NCBI GenBank assembly: GCA_002356455.1 | Contig: AP017968.1 | Location: forward strand, 1,674,001 to 1,738,000 | Length of the DNA stretch: 64,000 bases | Direction of reading: 5' to 3' | Source: Fusobacterium varium | Lineage (GTDB): Bacteria > Fusobacteriota > Fusobacteriia > Fusobacteriales > Fusobacteriaceae | Part shown: in pieces, positions 27,282-35,832 of the stretch | Position numbering within the stretch: the first letter of the stretch is position 1 | How the letters are laid out: each line of letters opens with the position of its first letter | Position numbers and translations under genes: made by a program | The notes under the pieces: model-generated | Told to the model about the DNA's origin: nothing | Seen by the model: the letters and a program-made list of their open reading frames with translations, nothing else | Database searches by the model: none

Positions 27282-28104
27282 AATAAAAACTTTAATAAGA
27301 ATGTTTAAAATATATGGAAAGATGGATTTACTATGGTTTTTAAGAGATACAAAATACTGTTTGATGTATATATTTTCTGATATGATATCTACATTGGCAG
27401 TTGTAGTGGGAGTATTTCTTTTAGCAGTAAAATTTGATGGTATTGGAGGAATGACTGAAAAAGAAATAATATTTATGCTGGGATATTCTGTCTTGGTGGA
27501 AGGTGTGTTTGCATTGTTTTTCATAAGTAATAATGCAGGGCAGATAAGCAGAACAATAGGAAGAGGACAAATGGATCATAAAATGATACAGCCGCTCCCT
27601 GTGTGGATACAGCTAGCAACAGAAGGATTTTCACCTGTATCTGGAAATGGAGTATTATTATGTGGTATAGGATTAGTATATTATTCAATTTCCTCTTCTG
27701 AAATAAATGTTTCTGGAATATGGATAGTGCTGCTTTTAATAAATTTAGCAGCCTCTTGTACTATAATGATATGTACAATATACATATTATCCTGTACAGC
27801 TTTTTATGCTCCAGCTGCAGCAGAAGAAATAGCTTCAGTTGGAACTGGAATGTTTGAATCATTAAAAAACTATCCACTTGGAGGAATGAATAAATCAACA
27901 CAGATTTTCTTTTGTTCATTGATACCAGTTGGAATGATAGCGTGGTTTCCAAGCAGAATACTTTTAGGTAAATTTGATATTATGGTATTTATGATAATGG
28001 CAGCAGCAATATTTCTTGTTTTAGCTGCATTAATTTTTAAAAAGGGGATGAGATATTATGCAAAATATGGTTCACCAAGATATTCCAGCTTTGGTCATAG
28101 ATGA
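27271..28104 (+). CDS. ABC-2 type exporter permease 2
   Basis: About 277 residues, six hydrophobic segments, same permease class as its upstream neighbour. There is no ATG at the 5' end: the start is TTG at 27271 or GTG at 27274, with AGAGAGG upstream. It overlaps the preceding gene by 11 bp and the following ATPase gene by 47 bp, indicating translational coupling. The long hydrophilic loop PLGGMNKSTQ (around 210-220) is typical of this permease class. Confidence 0.8.
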   Translation: MVDKIKTLIRMFKIYGKMDLLWFLRDTKYCLMYIFSDMISTLAVVVGVFLLAVKFDGIGGMTEKEIIFMLGYSVLVEGVFALFFISNNAGQISRTIGRGQMDHKMIQPLPVWIQLATEGFSPVSGNGVLLCGIGLVYYSISSSEINVSGIWIVLLLINLAASCTIMICTIYILSCTAFYAPAAAEEIASVGTGMFESLKNYPLGGMNKSTQIFFCSLIPVGMIAWFPSRILLGKFDIMVFMIMAAAIFLVLAALIFKKGMRYYAKYGSPRYSSFGHR

Positions 28105-29059
28105 TGTAAGTAAAATATATGTACAATGGCAGAGAAGTGGAAAAATAAAAGATATAGTAAAAAATCTTTTTTCACCAGAAAGAAAAGTGGTAAAAGCTTT
28201 AGATAAATTGTCTTTTAAAGTATCATCAGGAGAGTTTTTAGCTTATGCAGGGGCAAATGGAGCTGGGAAAAGTACCACAATAAAAATACTTTCGGGAATT
28301 TTACAGCCATCAAGTGGGAATATTTCTGTGTTAGGAATGTCTCCAGGAAAAGAACGTATAAAACTTATGGAAAATATAGGAGTACTATTTGGGCAAAGAA
28401 CAGAATTATGGTGGGATCATCCTGTAATTACAAGTTATGAATGGAAAAAATCAGTTTGGAATATACCACAGGAGATTTTTAATGAAAATCTGGCTATGGT
28501 GACTGAGCTTTTAGACTTATCTGATATATTGAAAACATTTGCCAGAGAACTTAGTCTGGGTCAGCGTATGAGAGCTGATTTAGGAATGCTGCTCCTGCAT
28601 AGTCCTAAAATAATATTTTTAGATGAACCAACATTAGGGCTTGATGTTCTTGCAAAGAAAAAAATGATAAATTTTTTAAAAAAATTAAATAAGGTGAAAG
28701 GGGTAACAATAATTGTAACAAGCCATGATATGGATGATTTAGAAGAGATGGCAGAAAGAATAATATTGCTCTCTAAGGGACAGATAGCTTTTGATGGTAA
28801 TTTTGAAGAATTGAGAAAAGTACAGAGTAATTCTTCCAGACTGATAATAACCTCAAGTGGTGAAGCTCCAGCTTTAGATGAAATGGAACTCATAATTTCA
28901 GAAGAGGGAAAACATAGTTACAAGTTTGATAAAGAAAAAATTAAAATAAATGAGATTTTTAAAAAGCTTTCTCAATATCCAGAAATTATTGATATTGAAA
29001 TAATAAAAGCACCAATAGAGGATATAATAGCTGATTTATACAACAGCTGGAAAAAATAG
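28058..29059 (+). CDS. ABC exporter ATP-binding protein
   Basis: 333 residues. Walker A GANGAGKST (about residue 68), signature LSLGQRMRADLG, Walker B IIFLDEPTLGLD and the switch His in TSHDMDDLEE are all intact. The C-terminal 90 residues form the extra domain seen in DrrA/CcmA-like exporters. It powers the two ABC-2 permeases upstream. ATG overlaps the second permease. The gene ends before a terminator shared with the convergent amino-acid importer. Confidence 0.9.
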   Translation: MQNMVHQDIPALVIDDVSKIYVQWQRSGKIKDIVKNLFSPERKVVKALDKLSFKVSSGEFLAYAGANGAGKSTTIKILSGILQPSSGNISVLGMSPGKERIKLMENIGVLFGQRTELWWDHPVITSYEWKKSVWNIPQEIFNENLAMVTELLDLSDILKTFARELSLGQRMRADLGMLLLHSPKIIFLDEPTLGLDVLAKKKMINFLKKLNKVKGVTIIVTSHDMDDLEEMAERIILLSKGQIAFDGNFEELRKVQSNSSRLIITSSGEAPALDEMELIISEEGKHSYKFDKEKIKINEIFKKLSQYPEIIDIEIIKAPIEDIIADLYNSWKK

Positions 29060-29074
29060 CTATAAAATAGAAAA

Positions 29075-29105
29075 AGGCAGGTATTCCTTATTAGGAAACC
29101 TGTCT
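29075..29105. terminator. Bidirectional terminator between convergent ABC operons
   Basis: CAGGTATTCCT (29078-29088) and AGGAAACCTG (29093-29102) pair with one bulged A. T-rich tracts lie on both sides. It overlaps the last codons of the minus-strand gene. Confidence 0.75.
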
Positions 29106-29744
29106 CTTCTTTTTGTTTATTACTATATCTTTTATATTTCCGTTTTCCATAACAATTATTCTATCAGAAATTTGATTAACAAAATCTATTTCATGGCTTA
29201 CTATTACCATAGTAATATTGCTTGATTCTCTAAGCTGCTCAATAACATTCAATACTTCCTTTACCATATCAGGATCAAGAGCAGATGTAGGTTCATCAAA
29301 AAGCAGAACTTCTGGATTTCTTGCTAAAGCTCTGGCAATAGCTACCCTCTGTTTTTGACCTCCAGAAAGAGCTTTAGGGTAAAAGTCAGCTCTGTCTTTT
29401 AGCCCAACTTTTTCTAAAAGATCATAAGCTATTTTTTTGGCTTCAGATTTATCCATTTTATCTACAACTATCAGTGATTCCATTATATTTTGAATAGCTG
29501 TTTTATGAGGAAAAAGATTAAAAGATTGAAAAACCATTCCCATTTTCTTTTTATCAGGAACTTTGATATTCCCAGAATCTATTTCTTCCAACCCGATAAG
29601 ACATCTGAGAAGGGTAGATTTTCCACCACCAGATGGACCTATAATAGAAACAACTTCTCCTTTTTCTATATCAAGATTGATATTTTTAAGTATTATATCT
29701 CCTTCTAAGTACTGTTTAGATAAATTATTAACTTGGATAATCAT
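29091..29744 (-). CDS. Polar amino-acid (probably histidine) ABC importer, ATPase
   Basis: 217 residues. Walker A GPSGGGKST, LSGGQKQRVAIARAL signature, LLFDEPTSALDPDMV Walker B and VSHEIDF are all present. It belongs to the GlnQ/HisP group but is about 25 residues shorter at the C-terminus than usual (ends INKKKRQVS), lacking the normal PEEIF tail. It is third in the operon SBP-permease-ATPase and starts 2 bp after the permease. The operon is led by a poly-His leader peptide, so histidine is the inferred substrate. Confidence 0.9.
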   Translation of the reverse strand: MIIQVNNLSKQYLEGDIILKNINLDIEKGEVVSIIGPSGGGKSTLLRCLIGLEEIDSGNIKVPDKKKMGMVFQSFNLFPHKTAIQNIMESLIVVDKMDKSEAKKIAYDLLEKVGLKDRADFYPKALSGGQKQRVAIARALARNPEVLLFDEPTSALDPDMVKEVLNVIEQLRESSNITMVIVSHEIDFVNQISDRIIVMENGNIKDIVINKKKRQVS

Positions 29745-29745
29745 A

Positions 29746-30372
29746 TTATATCATCACCTTTTTTTCCATTTTTTTAAAGAATAAAACAACTATTGTAGAA
29801 AGTCCTAAATAAACTACTGCACATATAAAAAATGGTGCTATTGAGAAATCACGAGTAACAATTTCTCTTGAATTTCTTAATATCTCAGCCATTCCAATAG
29901 CAGAAACTAATGAAGTATCTTTAATAAGAGAGATGGCTTCATTTGACAATGGCGGAAGTGCTGTAATAAGAGCTTGTGGAATTATTATTCTAATCATAGT
30001 CTGCCAGTACTTCATACCAAGTACTTTTGCAGCTTCATATTGTCCTGGATCAATTCCCAGAATGCTTCCTCTAAATATTTCACAGAAATAAGCTGTATAA
30101 TTTATAACAAATGTAAGAGAAGCAGCAGCAAAAGGCGATAAAGTAATACCAACTACTGGAAGACCATAGTACACAAAGAAAAGCTGGAGTAAAAGAGGTG
30201 TACCTCTAAATATCCATGTGTAAACTTGAATTATATTGCTTAATGTTGTATTTTTTGAAACTCTTCCTAGGGATAATAATATCCCTAGAGGAAGAGAGAA
30301 GAGCATAGTCACAACATATAAATTAACTGTTAATTTCATACCTTTTAAAATAAATATTATATTTCCGTCCAT
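29746..30372 (-). CDS. Polar amino-acid (probably histidine) ABC importer, permease
   Basis: 208 residues with about five membrane segments and the HisM/GlnP-type motifs: YTWIFRGTPLLLQLFFVYYG, then EIFRGSILGIDPGQYEAAKVLG (EAA loop; split as EIFRGSILGIDPG, QYEAAKVLG), IIPQALITALPPLSNE and IKDTSLVSAIGMAEIL. A single permease gene implies a homodimeric channel. It lies between the binding protein and the ATPase. Confidence 0.9.
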   Translation of the reverse strand: MDGNIIFILKGMKLTVNLYVVTMLFSLPLGILLSLGRVSKNTTLSNIIQVYTWIFRGTPLLLQLFFVYYGLPVVGITLSPFAAASLTFVINYTAYFCEIFRGSILGIDPGQYEAAKVLGMKYWQTMIRIIIPQALITALPPLSNEAISLIKDTSLVSAIGMAEILRNSREIVTRDFSIAPFFICAVVYLGLSTIVVLFFKKMEKKVMI

Positions 30373-30389
30373 AAAGTTTATTCTCCTTA

Positions 30390-31160
30390 TTATTTAGTTG
30401 TTCCTAGCCATTTTAAAGAAATTTGATCGAATGTTCCATCTTTTTTCATCTCATCTAATAGTCTGTTGATTTCATCTAACAAAGCTTTATCTTGTTTTCT
30501 TAAAGCTACTGCGAAGTATTCATCAGATAAAGATTCTTCAGAAAAGCTTAGAGTGTTTTTCTTAGCATTGTAGTATTTTCCAGAGATAGCATCCATAACT
30601 ACTGCATCTGTTCTTCCAGCTTCAAGATCAAGAAGTGCTTCTACATTTGTTGCATATTTTTTAATTTCTTTAAGTTTTGGAGCTATAGCATTTCTTTCAA
30701 CTGCTTGTGATCCAGAGCTTCCTAATTGAACTCCTACTACTTTTCCTTCTAGTTCACTAACTTTATTTATTTCATTACCTTTTCTAGAAAAAATAATTTG
30801 TCCATCTACAAGATATGGAGTAGTGAAAGCAGCCTGTTTACTTCTTTCCTCTGTTATTGTCATACCATTCCATACCATGTCAATATTTTTGCTTCTAAGA
30901 TCAAAAATGATTCCATCCCATTCACAAGGTTTAAATTTAGCTTCAACTCCCATTCTTTTGGCAACTTCTTTAGCAAGGTCGATATCAAATCCAACTATTT
31001 CCTCATTTTCATCTCTGAATCCCATTGGAGCAAAAGTAGCATCTAATCCAACTGTGAAGTATCCATCTTTTTTTACTTTTTCCAAAGAATTGTCAGCTGC
31101 AAATAAGCTGATAGAAGTTAATACCATAATAACTAAAACTGCCATAAATAATTTTTTCAT
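30390..31160 (-). CDS. Polar amino-acid (probably histidine) ABC importer, periplasmic binding protein
   Basis: 256 residues, signal peptide MKKLFMAVLVIMVLTSISLFA without lipobox Cys. It is therefore a soluble periplasmic protein, as in Gram-negatives. The family-3 binding fold shows TVGLDATFAPMGFRDENEEI, VGFDIDLAKEVAKRMG, MVWNGMTITEERSKQ and TDAVVMDAISG. Sequence alone does not fix the ligand. The five-His-codon leader peptide and attenuator directly upstream make histidine the best inference. GGGAGGAG precedes ATG. Confidence 0.9.
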   Translation of the reverse strand: MKKLFMAVLVIMVLTSISLFAADNSLEKVKKDGYFTVGLDATFAPMGFRDENEEIVGFDIDLAKEVAKRMGVEAKFKPCEWDGIIFDLRSKNIDMVWNGMTITEERSKQAAFTTPYLVDGQIIFSRKGNEINKVSELEGKVVGVQLGSSGSQAVERNAIAPKLKEIKKYATNVEALLDLEAGRTDAVVMDAISGKYYNAKKNTLSFSEESLSDEYFAVALRKQDKALLDEINRLLDEMKKDGTFDQISLKWLGTTK

Positions 31161-31200
31161 AAAGATCTCCTCCCGTATTATTAAATCAAAATTAAAATAA

Positions 31201-31309
31201 AAAAGCCATCTGACATGAGTATCCAGATGGCTTTAACTAAATTAGAAAGCATTAAGTTCCACCATAGATACAGACTCGTTTTGAACTACAACATGAGTCT
31301 GTATCTATG
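31201..31309 (-). promoter_or_regulatory. Histidine attenuator: hairpin plus intrinsic terminator
   Basis: In transcript order (minus strand): a 15-bp perfect stem with arms 31295-31309 and 31263-31277 (CATAGATACAGACTC and its complement). Next comes a terminator with 11-bp perfect arms 31224-31234 and 31202-31212 (AAAGCCATCTG), followed by a U-run. The 5' arm shares CATAGATA with the leader-peptide end (31334-31343 region), so the 3' arm could pair with either. That is the kind of alternative pairing used in ribosome-stalling attenuation. The hairpins are seen directly; the switching mechanism is inferred. Confidence 0.8.
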
Positions 31310-31333
31310 AATCAAATTCACAAAAACAAACTC

Positions 31334-31387
31334 TTATCTATGATGATGGTGATGTAATGTGTTTTTAAGAACTGTAATAACTTTCAT
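31334..31387 (-). CDS. His leader peptide of the amino-acid importer operon
   Basis: A 17-residue peptide, MKVITVLKNTLHHHHHR, too short for routine gene finding. ATG at 31387 follows AGGGAGATAATT. Codons 12-16 are CAT CAC CAT CAT CAT, then AGA and TAA. Five consecutive His codons just ahead of a strong hairpin and a terminator are the hallmark of his-type attenuation: low charged tRNA-His stalls the ribosome and lets transcription continue. The downstream operon is an ABC importer rather than biosynthesis genes. Confidence 0.88.
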   Translation of the reverse strand: MKVITVLKNTLHHHHHR

Positions 31388-31424
31388 AATTATCTCCCTT
31401 TAAATTAAAATTTATTATGAACTT

Positions 31425-31453
31425 ATGATACTCTCATAAAAAGAAAATGTCAA
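31425..31453 (-). promoter_or_regulatory. Sigma-70 promoter of the histidine importer operon
   Basis: On the minus strand TTGACA (31448-31453), 17-nt spacer, TATCAT (31425-31430), placed about 38 nt before the leader-peptide ATG. Confidence 0.75.
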
Positions 31454-31486
31454 TAGTTTTTTTTATAAAAACTTTTTTTTGTTGAT

Positions 31487-32053
31487 TTATCTAAATTTGA
31501 TAATACCATTCTCAAGAGAATCAACTACAGCTAGAGCTTCAACTTTGACACCATTATCAATTAATAACTTTTCACCCTGCTGGAATCCTTTTTCTACTGC
31601 TATACCAGCACCAATAACTTCAGCACCAGCAGATTCAACTAATGTTTTAAGTCCTAACACAGCATTTCCCATAGCCAGAAAATCATCAACAATAAGAACT
31701 TTATCATTAGATGTCAAAAACTCTTTAGCTACACAGATTGTATAATCTTTATTTTTAGTAAATGAAAATACATTAGCTGTATAAAAATCTCCCATAGTAG
31801 AAGGAATTTTCTTTTTAGCAAAAACAAGTGGAACGTTGAAGGCGTAAGCAGCAGCTAAACCTATTGCAATTCCTGAAGCCTCTATTGTAAGTATTTTATT
31901 AACTCCCTGATTTTCAAATCTTCTTTTGAATTCTTCTCCCATAGCCATCATTAGATTGGGATCTATCTGATGGTTTAAAAAACTATCTACTTTTAGAATA
32001 TTTGTCCCAATGGCTTTACCATTTTTCTCTATATATTCTTTTAATAATTTCAT
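31487..32053 (-). CDS. xpt: Xanthine phosphoribosyltransferase
   Basis: 188 residues, the normal length of Gram-positive-type Xpt. It opens MKLLKEYIEKNGKAIGTNIL, then SFLNHQIDPNLMMAMG and LTIEASGIAIGLAAA. The PRPP-binding loop KVLIVDDFLAMGNA sits near residue 120. The enzyme converts xanthine and PRPP to XMP in purine salvage. A GGAGGAA ribosome site precedes ATG. I looked for a purine riboswitch upstream and found none. It appears to be monocistronic. Confidence 0.92.
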   Translation of the reverse strand: MKLLKEYIEKNGKAIGTNILKVDSFLNHQIDPNLMMAMGEEFKRRFENQGVNKILTIEASGIAIGLAAAYAFNVPLVFAKKKIPSTMGDFYTANVFSFTKNKDYTICVAKEFLTSNDKVLIVDDFLAMGNAVLGLKTLVESAGAEVIGAGIAVEKGFQQGEKLLIDNGVKVEALAVVDSLENGIIKFR

Positions 32054-32507
32054 ATAAAAATTCCTCCGACAAATTATGATTGCTTATTTAATAGTAAGTA
32101 ACATATATAATAGCATATTTTCAAGAAAAATGTAATACAGATTTGATACATTTTGAAAAATATAGAATTAAAGAAAAATTATGAGAATATTTTTCTGAAA
32201 AACTGCTGTCGAATTTCAATAAAAATACGCTGAAATAAAATTATAGCTGACACATAACAAACATATAACTAACAAATATTATCTTATTAACTATTTGTTC
32301 TAAATAAATATGTATCTTTTTATAGTCTTAAAATTTTTTTTAGAGTCAATTATTTCAACCATAGATATTTTATTTGTATCAATATTATTTTGAAAATATA
32401 TCAAAATATATTTAGAAACAGAGGTACCATACTTCAATTGGGCTTTATATCTCTTAGAAGATTACTGCTATAATTAATATAGAGATAGTTATAAGAAGTA
32501 CTTTTAT
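32054..32507. other. Intergenic stretch upstream of xpt
   Basis: 454 bp without a supported gene. On the minus strand TATTATAT near 32102-32115 could be the xpt -10 region. No purine-riboswitch core, no T-box and no good terminator was found. Confidence 0.4.
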
Positions 32508-32984
32508 TTATTCAAACATATTTGAAAGATTACCAGTTATAGCATCTATAATTTCATCATTATTAACTATAAACCATTCTCCATCAGTTTTTTCCATTCT
32601 AATAATAATATCAGTTTCTATATATTTTAAATTATTACGATTTTTTAGTTCAGTAAAAAATTTAATTGCATTCTCTTCAGCTGTTTTACTGGAAGATGAA
32701 GGCTGCACAGTATTGGCATATTCCTCCATATAGATACCTAAATCAACAGCTTTTATACCAAGTTCTATATCAGCTTCATTTTCATTTTCAGTTATATTTT
32801 TTATTTTGTAAGTCATTTTTTCAAAAACTGGTGCTATTACAGCTGATTCTACATCGGTAGAATCTATCATTTTACCAGCCTGAAATTCTTTTAAAGTATT
32901 TTCAAGGGATTTTTGGGCCTCAGAAATACTATAGGTTGTCAAAGATAATAATGTTAAGAAGGTAATCAAAAAAAGTTTTTTCAT
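32508..32984 (-). CDS. Exported hypothetical protein, DUF4878/DUF5105-like
   Basis: 158 residues. A signal peptide (MKKLFLITFLTLLSLTTYS) with no lipobox Cys predicts a periplasmic protein. The mature part (KSLENTLKEFQAGKM, then alternating strands ending RMEKTDGEWFIVNNDEIIDAI) has the cystatin/NTF2-like pattern seen in DUF4878-type envelope proteins; this match is a guess from pattern. ATG follows AGGAGAAAC. Function unknown. Confidence 0.65.
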   Translation of the reverse strand: MKKLFLITFLTLLSLTTYSISEAQKSLENTLKEFQAGKMIDSTDVESAVIAPVFEKMTYKIKNITENENEADIELGIKAVDLGIYMEEYANTVQPSSSSKTAEENAIKFFTELKNRNNLKYIETDIIIRMEKTDGEWFIVNNDEIIDAITGNLSNMFE

Positions 32985-33062
32985 TTAGTTTCTCCTTTGT
33001 GTTTATATTTTATAGGTATAACTTAAAAGATATCTTTGAAAATTTTTTATATAAATTTTTAT

Positions 33063-33470
33063 TTATATTGTTTTTTGTTTTAATAAATTTATTGTTTTGG
33101 TACCAGCTATTCCATCAGGAGTAAGTCCATTATCTTTTTGAAAATTCTTTATGGCATCCTTACCAGAATATCCCAGCCATAATAAACGAGTATAAATTTC
33201 ATCCTCTGACATTAATTTCTTCTTTGCTGCTATAGTTTTAGCAGTATTAGTTTTTGTTTGCTGCAAAGGTTTCTTTATTGCTTTAGGAGTATCATAAGGA
33301 CATACTCCATTTGGATGTAAGTGTGCAGAATAACCATGATGATAGTGATAATAACCAAGTCCACTTCTGTTTTTATTATCTTTATGACCACCAGAAGCAT
33401 CTGTTCTGCCAGAATGAGAATAACTTATTAAAGAAAGTGTTATAAATAGTACTGAAAGTAATTTTTTCAT
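33063..33470 (-). CDS. Exported YHYH-motif protein with a peptidoglycan-binding domain
   Basis: 135 residues: a signal peptide (MKKLLSVLFITLSLISYSHS), then the compact GHKDNKNRSGLGYYHYHHG and AHLHPNGVCPYD module. This His-rich motif is found after phage- or competence-type nucleases and in small secreted proteins. It likely binds metal. A Thr/Lys linker leads to a C-terminal PG_binding_1 repeat (IKNFQKDNGLTPDGIAGTKTINLLK, split as IKNFQKDNGLTPDG, IAGTKTINLLK). The combination suggests a cell-wall-anchored metal- or nucleic-acid-handling protein. No catalytic domain is seen. Confidence 0.75.
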   Translation of the reverse strand: MKKLLSVLFITLSLISYSHSGRTDASGGHKDNKNRSGLGYYHYHHGYSAHLHPNGVCPYDTPKAIKKPLQQTKTNTAKTIAAKKKLMSEDEIYTRLLWLGYSGKDAIKNFQKDNGLTPDGIAGTKTINLLKQKTI

Positions 33471-33683
33471 ATTCTTATCATCCCCAATATATTTTAATAT
33501 TATTTTATAAATTTATATTTTTTTAGCCATATAAAATGATAAAGTATTCTGAAAAACTGTTTTGACAGAAAAATATTTATTCACAGCAGTATAGTTTTAT
33601 CTGAATATATTATATCATCTAAAAGCTTATAAAAACATTTACTATTTCATAAAATTTATAAGAATACTAGGTAAATTTTATGA

Positions 33684-34556
33684 TTAAACATCTTTACAGA
33701 TATTGATAAATTTTTTTATTGATGGAGTTATAAATTTATTTTTATGATAAATTATATTAAACTTTCTTTTCAATTCTGTATCTTTTATATTTAATACTGC
33801 GATTTCTCCACGTTCTATTTCTTTTTTTACCATTTGATATGAAAGTAAAGATATTCCCATATTGTTTTTCACTGCATTAATTATTGCCCCTGTACTTATA
33901 CTTTCCCAACCAGGTTTTATTACCAATTCTCTAGAAGTAAGGAAACTATTGAATAACTCTCTTACTCCACTTCCCTTTTCTCTTAATATAAAATTTTCTT
34001 TTAAAATATCTTTAAATAATAGTTTTTGTTTTTTTGCATAGGGGTGAAGTTTATTGCAGATAAAAACTAATTTATCTTCAAAAAAAGTTTCAGATATAAT
34101 ACTGTCAGAATGAACAATTCCTTCTATAAGTCCAATATCTAAAAGATTATCTAATATTTTTTCTTCAATTTTATTTGAATTTTCAATACATATATTTGTT
34201 TGAATAAGTGGATATATTTGTTGAAATTTTTTTATATAATTATTTAAAAAATATTTTCCAATGGTTAAACTTGAACCGATTTTTAAAATACCTAATTTAT
34301 CACTGTTTTTTATTCTATTTTCCATTTCTTCAACTAAGTTTATTATTTGAGAAGAATAATTAAAAAATTCTTTCCCTTTTTCTGTAATATATAATTTTTT
34401 AGATATTCTGTCAAAAAATTTTACTCCATAGTATTCTTCTAACTCTTTTATAGCAAAACTTACTGCTGGTTGAGCAACAAAAAGTTTTTTTGCAGCTAAA
34501 GTTATACTATTGCATTCATAAACCATTATAAATATTTTCATATGCCGTATTGTCAT
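33684..34556 (-). CDS. LysR-family transcriptional regulator
   Basis: 290 residues. N-terminal winged HTH: MTIRHMKIFIMVYECNSITLAAKKLFVAQPAVSFAIKELE (split here: MTIRHMKIFIMVYEC, NSITLAAKKLFVAQPAVS). A periplasmic-binding-like effector domain follows from about residue 90. Start set at ATG 34556 because AAGGAG precedes it at ideal spacing; an in-frame ATG 30 nt upstream lacks a site. It diverges from the chromate-transporter pair at 34686 with a perfect palindrome in the gap, so it probably controls that operon and itself. Confidence 0.9.
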   Translation of the reverse strand: MTIRHMKIFIMVYECNSITLAAKKLFVAQPAVSFAIKELEEYYGVKFFDRISKKLYITEKGKEFFNYSSQIINLVEEMENRIKNSDKLGILKIGSSLTIGKYFLNNYIKKFQQIYPLIQTNICIENSNKIEEKILDNLLDIGLIEGIVHSDSIISETFFEDKLVFICNKLHPYAKKQKLLFKDILKENFILREKGSGVRELFNSFLTSRELVIKPGWESISTGAIINAVKNNMGISLLSYQMVKKEIERGEIAVLNIKDTELKRKFNIIYHKNKFITPSIKKFINICKDV

Positions 34557-34588
34557 TTTTTCTCCTTGATTTCCTAAATAAAACATAC

Positions 34589-34610
34589 TATATAACTAAT
34601 CAGTTATATA
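34589..34610. promoter_or_regulatory. Palindromic LysR-type operator
   Basis: TATATAACT-AATC-AGTTATATA, perfect 9-bp arms with a 4-nt centre, containing a T-N11-A core. It sits 33 bp before the LysR start and 76 bp before the transporter start. Confidence 0.65.
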
Positions 34611-34685
34611 TAATATAAGATTATACTATTTTATTTATATGGATTCAAGTAGTATAATTTAGAAATAAAGGTTTAGGAGGAAAAA

Positions 34686-35258
34686 ATGTCTGTACAAAAA
34701 CGCGAAAAAAATTTTTACCGAAAATTATTTTTATCTACATTTTATATCAGTAGTTTTACTTTTGGGGGAGGGTTTGTAATAATTCCTTTAATGAGGAAAA
34801 AGTTTGTTGAGGAATATCGGTGGATGAAAGATACTCAAATGCTTGATTTAATAGCAATAGCCCAGTCTTCTCCAGGAGCAATAGCTGTAAATGCTTCAAT
34901 AATAATAGGTTATCGTCTCAGTGGTATTATGGGTGCAGTAGTTGCTACTGTTGCTACAGTGTTGCCGCCTTTAATAATTCTTTCAATAATCTCTCTTTTT
35001 TATTTAGCATTCAAAGAAAATTTAATTGTAAATGCAGTAATGAAAGGCATGCAGGCCGGAGTGGCAGCTGTAATCATTGATGTAGTCTATTCAATGGCTT
35101 CGCAGGTAATAAAATCAAAACATCTTCTGCCTATCAGTATGATGATATTGGTTTTTATTGCAACTTATTTTCTTAAAATAAATATAATTTTAATAATAGT
35201 AGTTTGTGGAATTATTGGTGCACTTCATAGTAATTTTATATTAAAAAGGAGAAAATAA
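34686..35258 (+). CDS. ChrA-family transporter, first half
   Basis: 190 residues, a single short-chain CHR domain with about five to six hydrophobic segments: SSFTFGGGFVIIPLMRKKFV, then AQSSPGAIAVNASIIIGYRL. Short CHR proteins function as pairs encoded by adjacent genes with opposite membrane topology. The partner starts 1 bp after this stop. AGGAGG precedes ATG. The family exports chromate in known cases; the natural substrate in an anaerobe may differ. Confidence 0.88.
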   Translation: MSVQKREKNFYRKLFLSTFYISSFTFGGGFVIIPLMRKKFVEEYRWMKDTQMLDLIAIAQSSPGAIAVNASIIIGYRLSGIMGAVVATVATVLPPLIILSIISLFYLAFKENLIVNAVMKGMQAGVAAVIIDVVYSMASQVIKSKHLLPISMMILVFIATYFLKINIILIIVVCGIIGALHSNFILKRRK

Positions 35259-35259
35259 A

Positions 35260-35832
35260 ATGATATACATGCAATTATTTTTAAGTTTTTTTAAAATAGG
35301 AATGTTTAGTATAGGTGGTGGTTATGCTGCTATGCCTCTCATTCAGAATGAAGTTGTAACACTTCATAATTGGCTTACTATGAAAGAATTTGCAGATATA
35401 ATAACTATTTCTCAAATGACACCAGGACCAATTGCCATAAATAGTGCTACATTTGTTGGGATACAAATAGCAGGGTTTCCTGGAGCTGTAGTAGCAACAT
35501 CGGGATGTGTAACACCTTCATTTATTATTGTTTTATCAATAGCAATGGTATATTTTAAATATCGAAAATTAACTGTTATAAATGGAATTCTTGAAGGTTT
35601 AAGACCTGCTGTAGTTTCATTAATAGCTTCTGCTGGAGTTTCAATGGTTATATTGGCTTTTTTAGGTGAAAATGACATAAACTTTAAAGATATCCACATA
35701 AACTATTTTTCTGTATTTTTGTTTGGAATATGTATGTTTTTCTTAAGAAAGTTCAAACTTAATCCAACTTATGTCATGTTTGGAAGTGGTGTTGTTGGAG
35801 GTATTGTATATGGTCTTATGGGAGGAATGTAA
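35260..35832 (+). CDS. ChrA-family transporter, second half
   Basis: 190 residues, the second short CHR domain, with FKIGMFSIGGGYAAMPLIQNE and TISQMTPGPIAINSATFVG near the N-terminus. It is homologous to the preceding protein throughout, as expected of a split two-domain ChrA. Its stop shares bases with the start of the next gene (35832), so all three are translationally coupled. Confidence 0.88.
   Translation: MIYMQLFLSFFKIGMFSIGGGYAAMPLIQNEVVTLHNWLTMKEFADIITISQMTPGPIAINSATFVGIQIAGFPGAVVATSGCVTPSFIIVLSIAMVYFKYRKLTVINGILEGLRPAVVSLIASAGVSMVILAFLGENDINFKDIHINYFSVFLFGICMFFLRKFKLNPTYVMFGSGVVGGIVYGLMGGM

Noticed and set aside
29708-31387. Glutamine importer assignment
   Set aside because: The ATPase and permease resemble GlnQ/GlnP as much as HisP/HisM, but the His-codon leader argues for histidine.
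32054-32507. Purine riboswitch upstream of xpt
   Set aside because: xpt often has one, but the conserved purine-aptamer core and a following terminator were not found on the minus strand.
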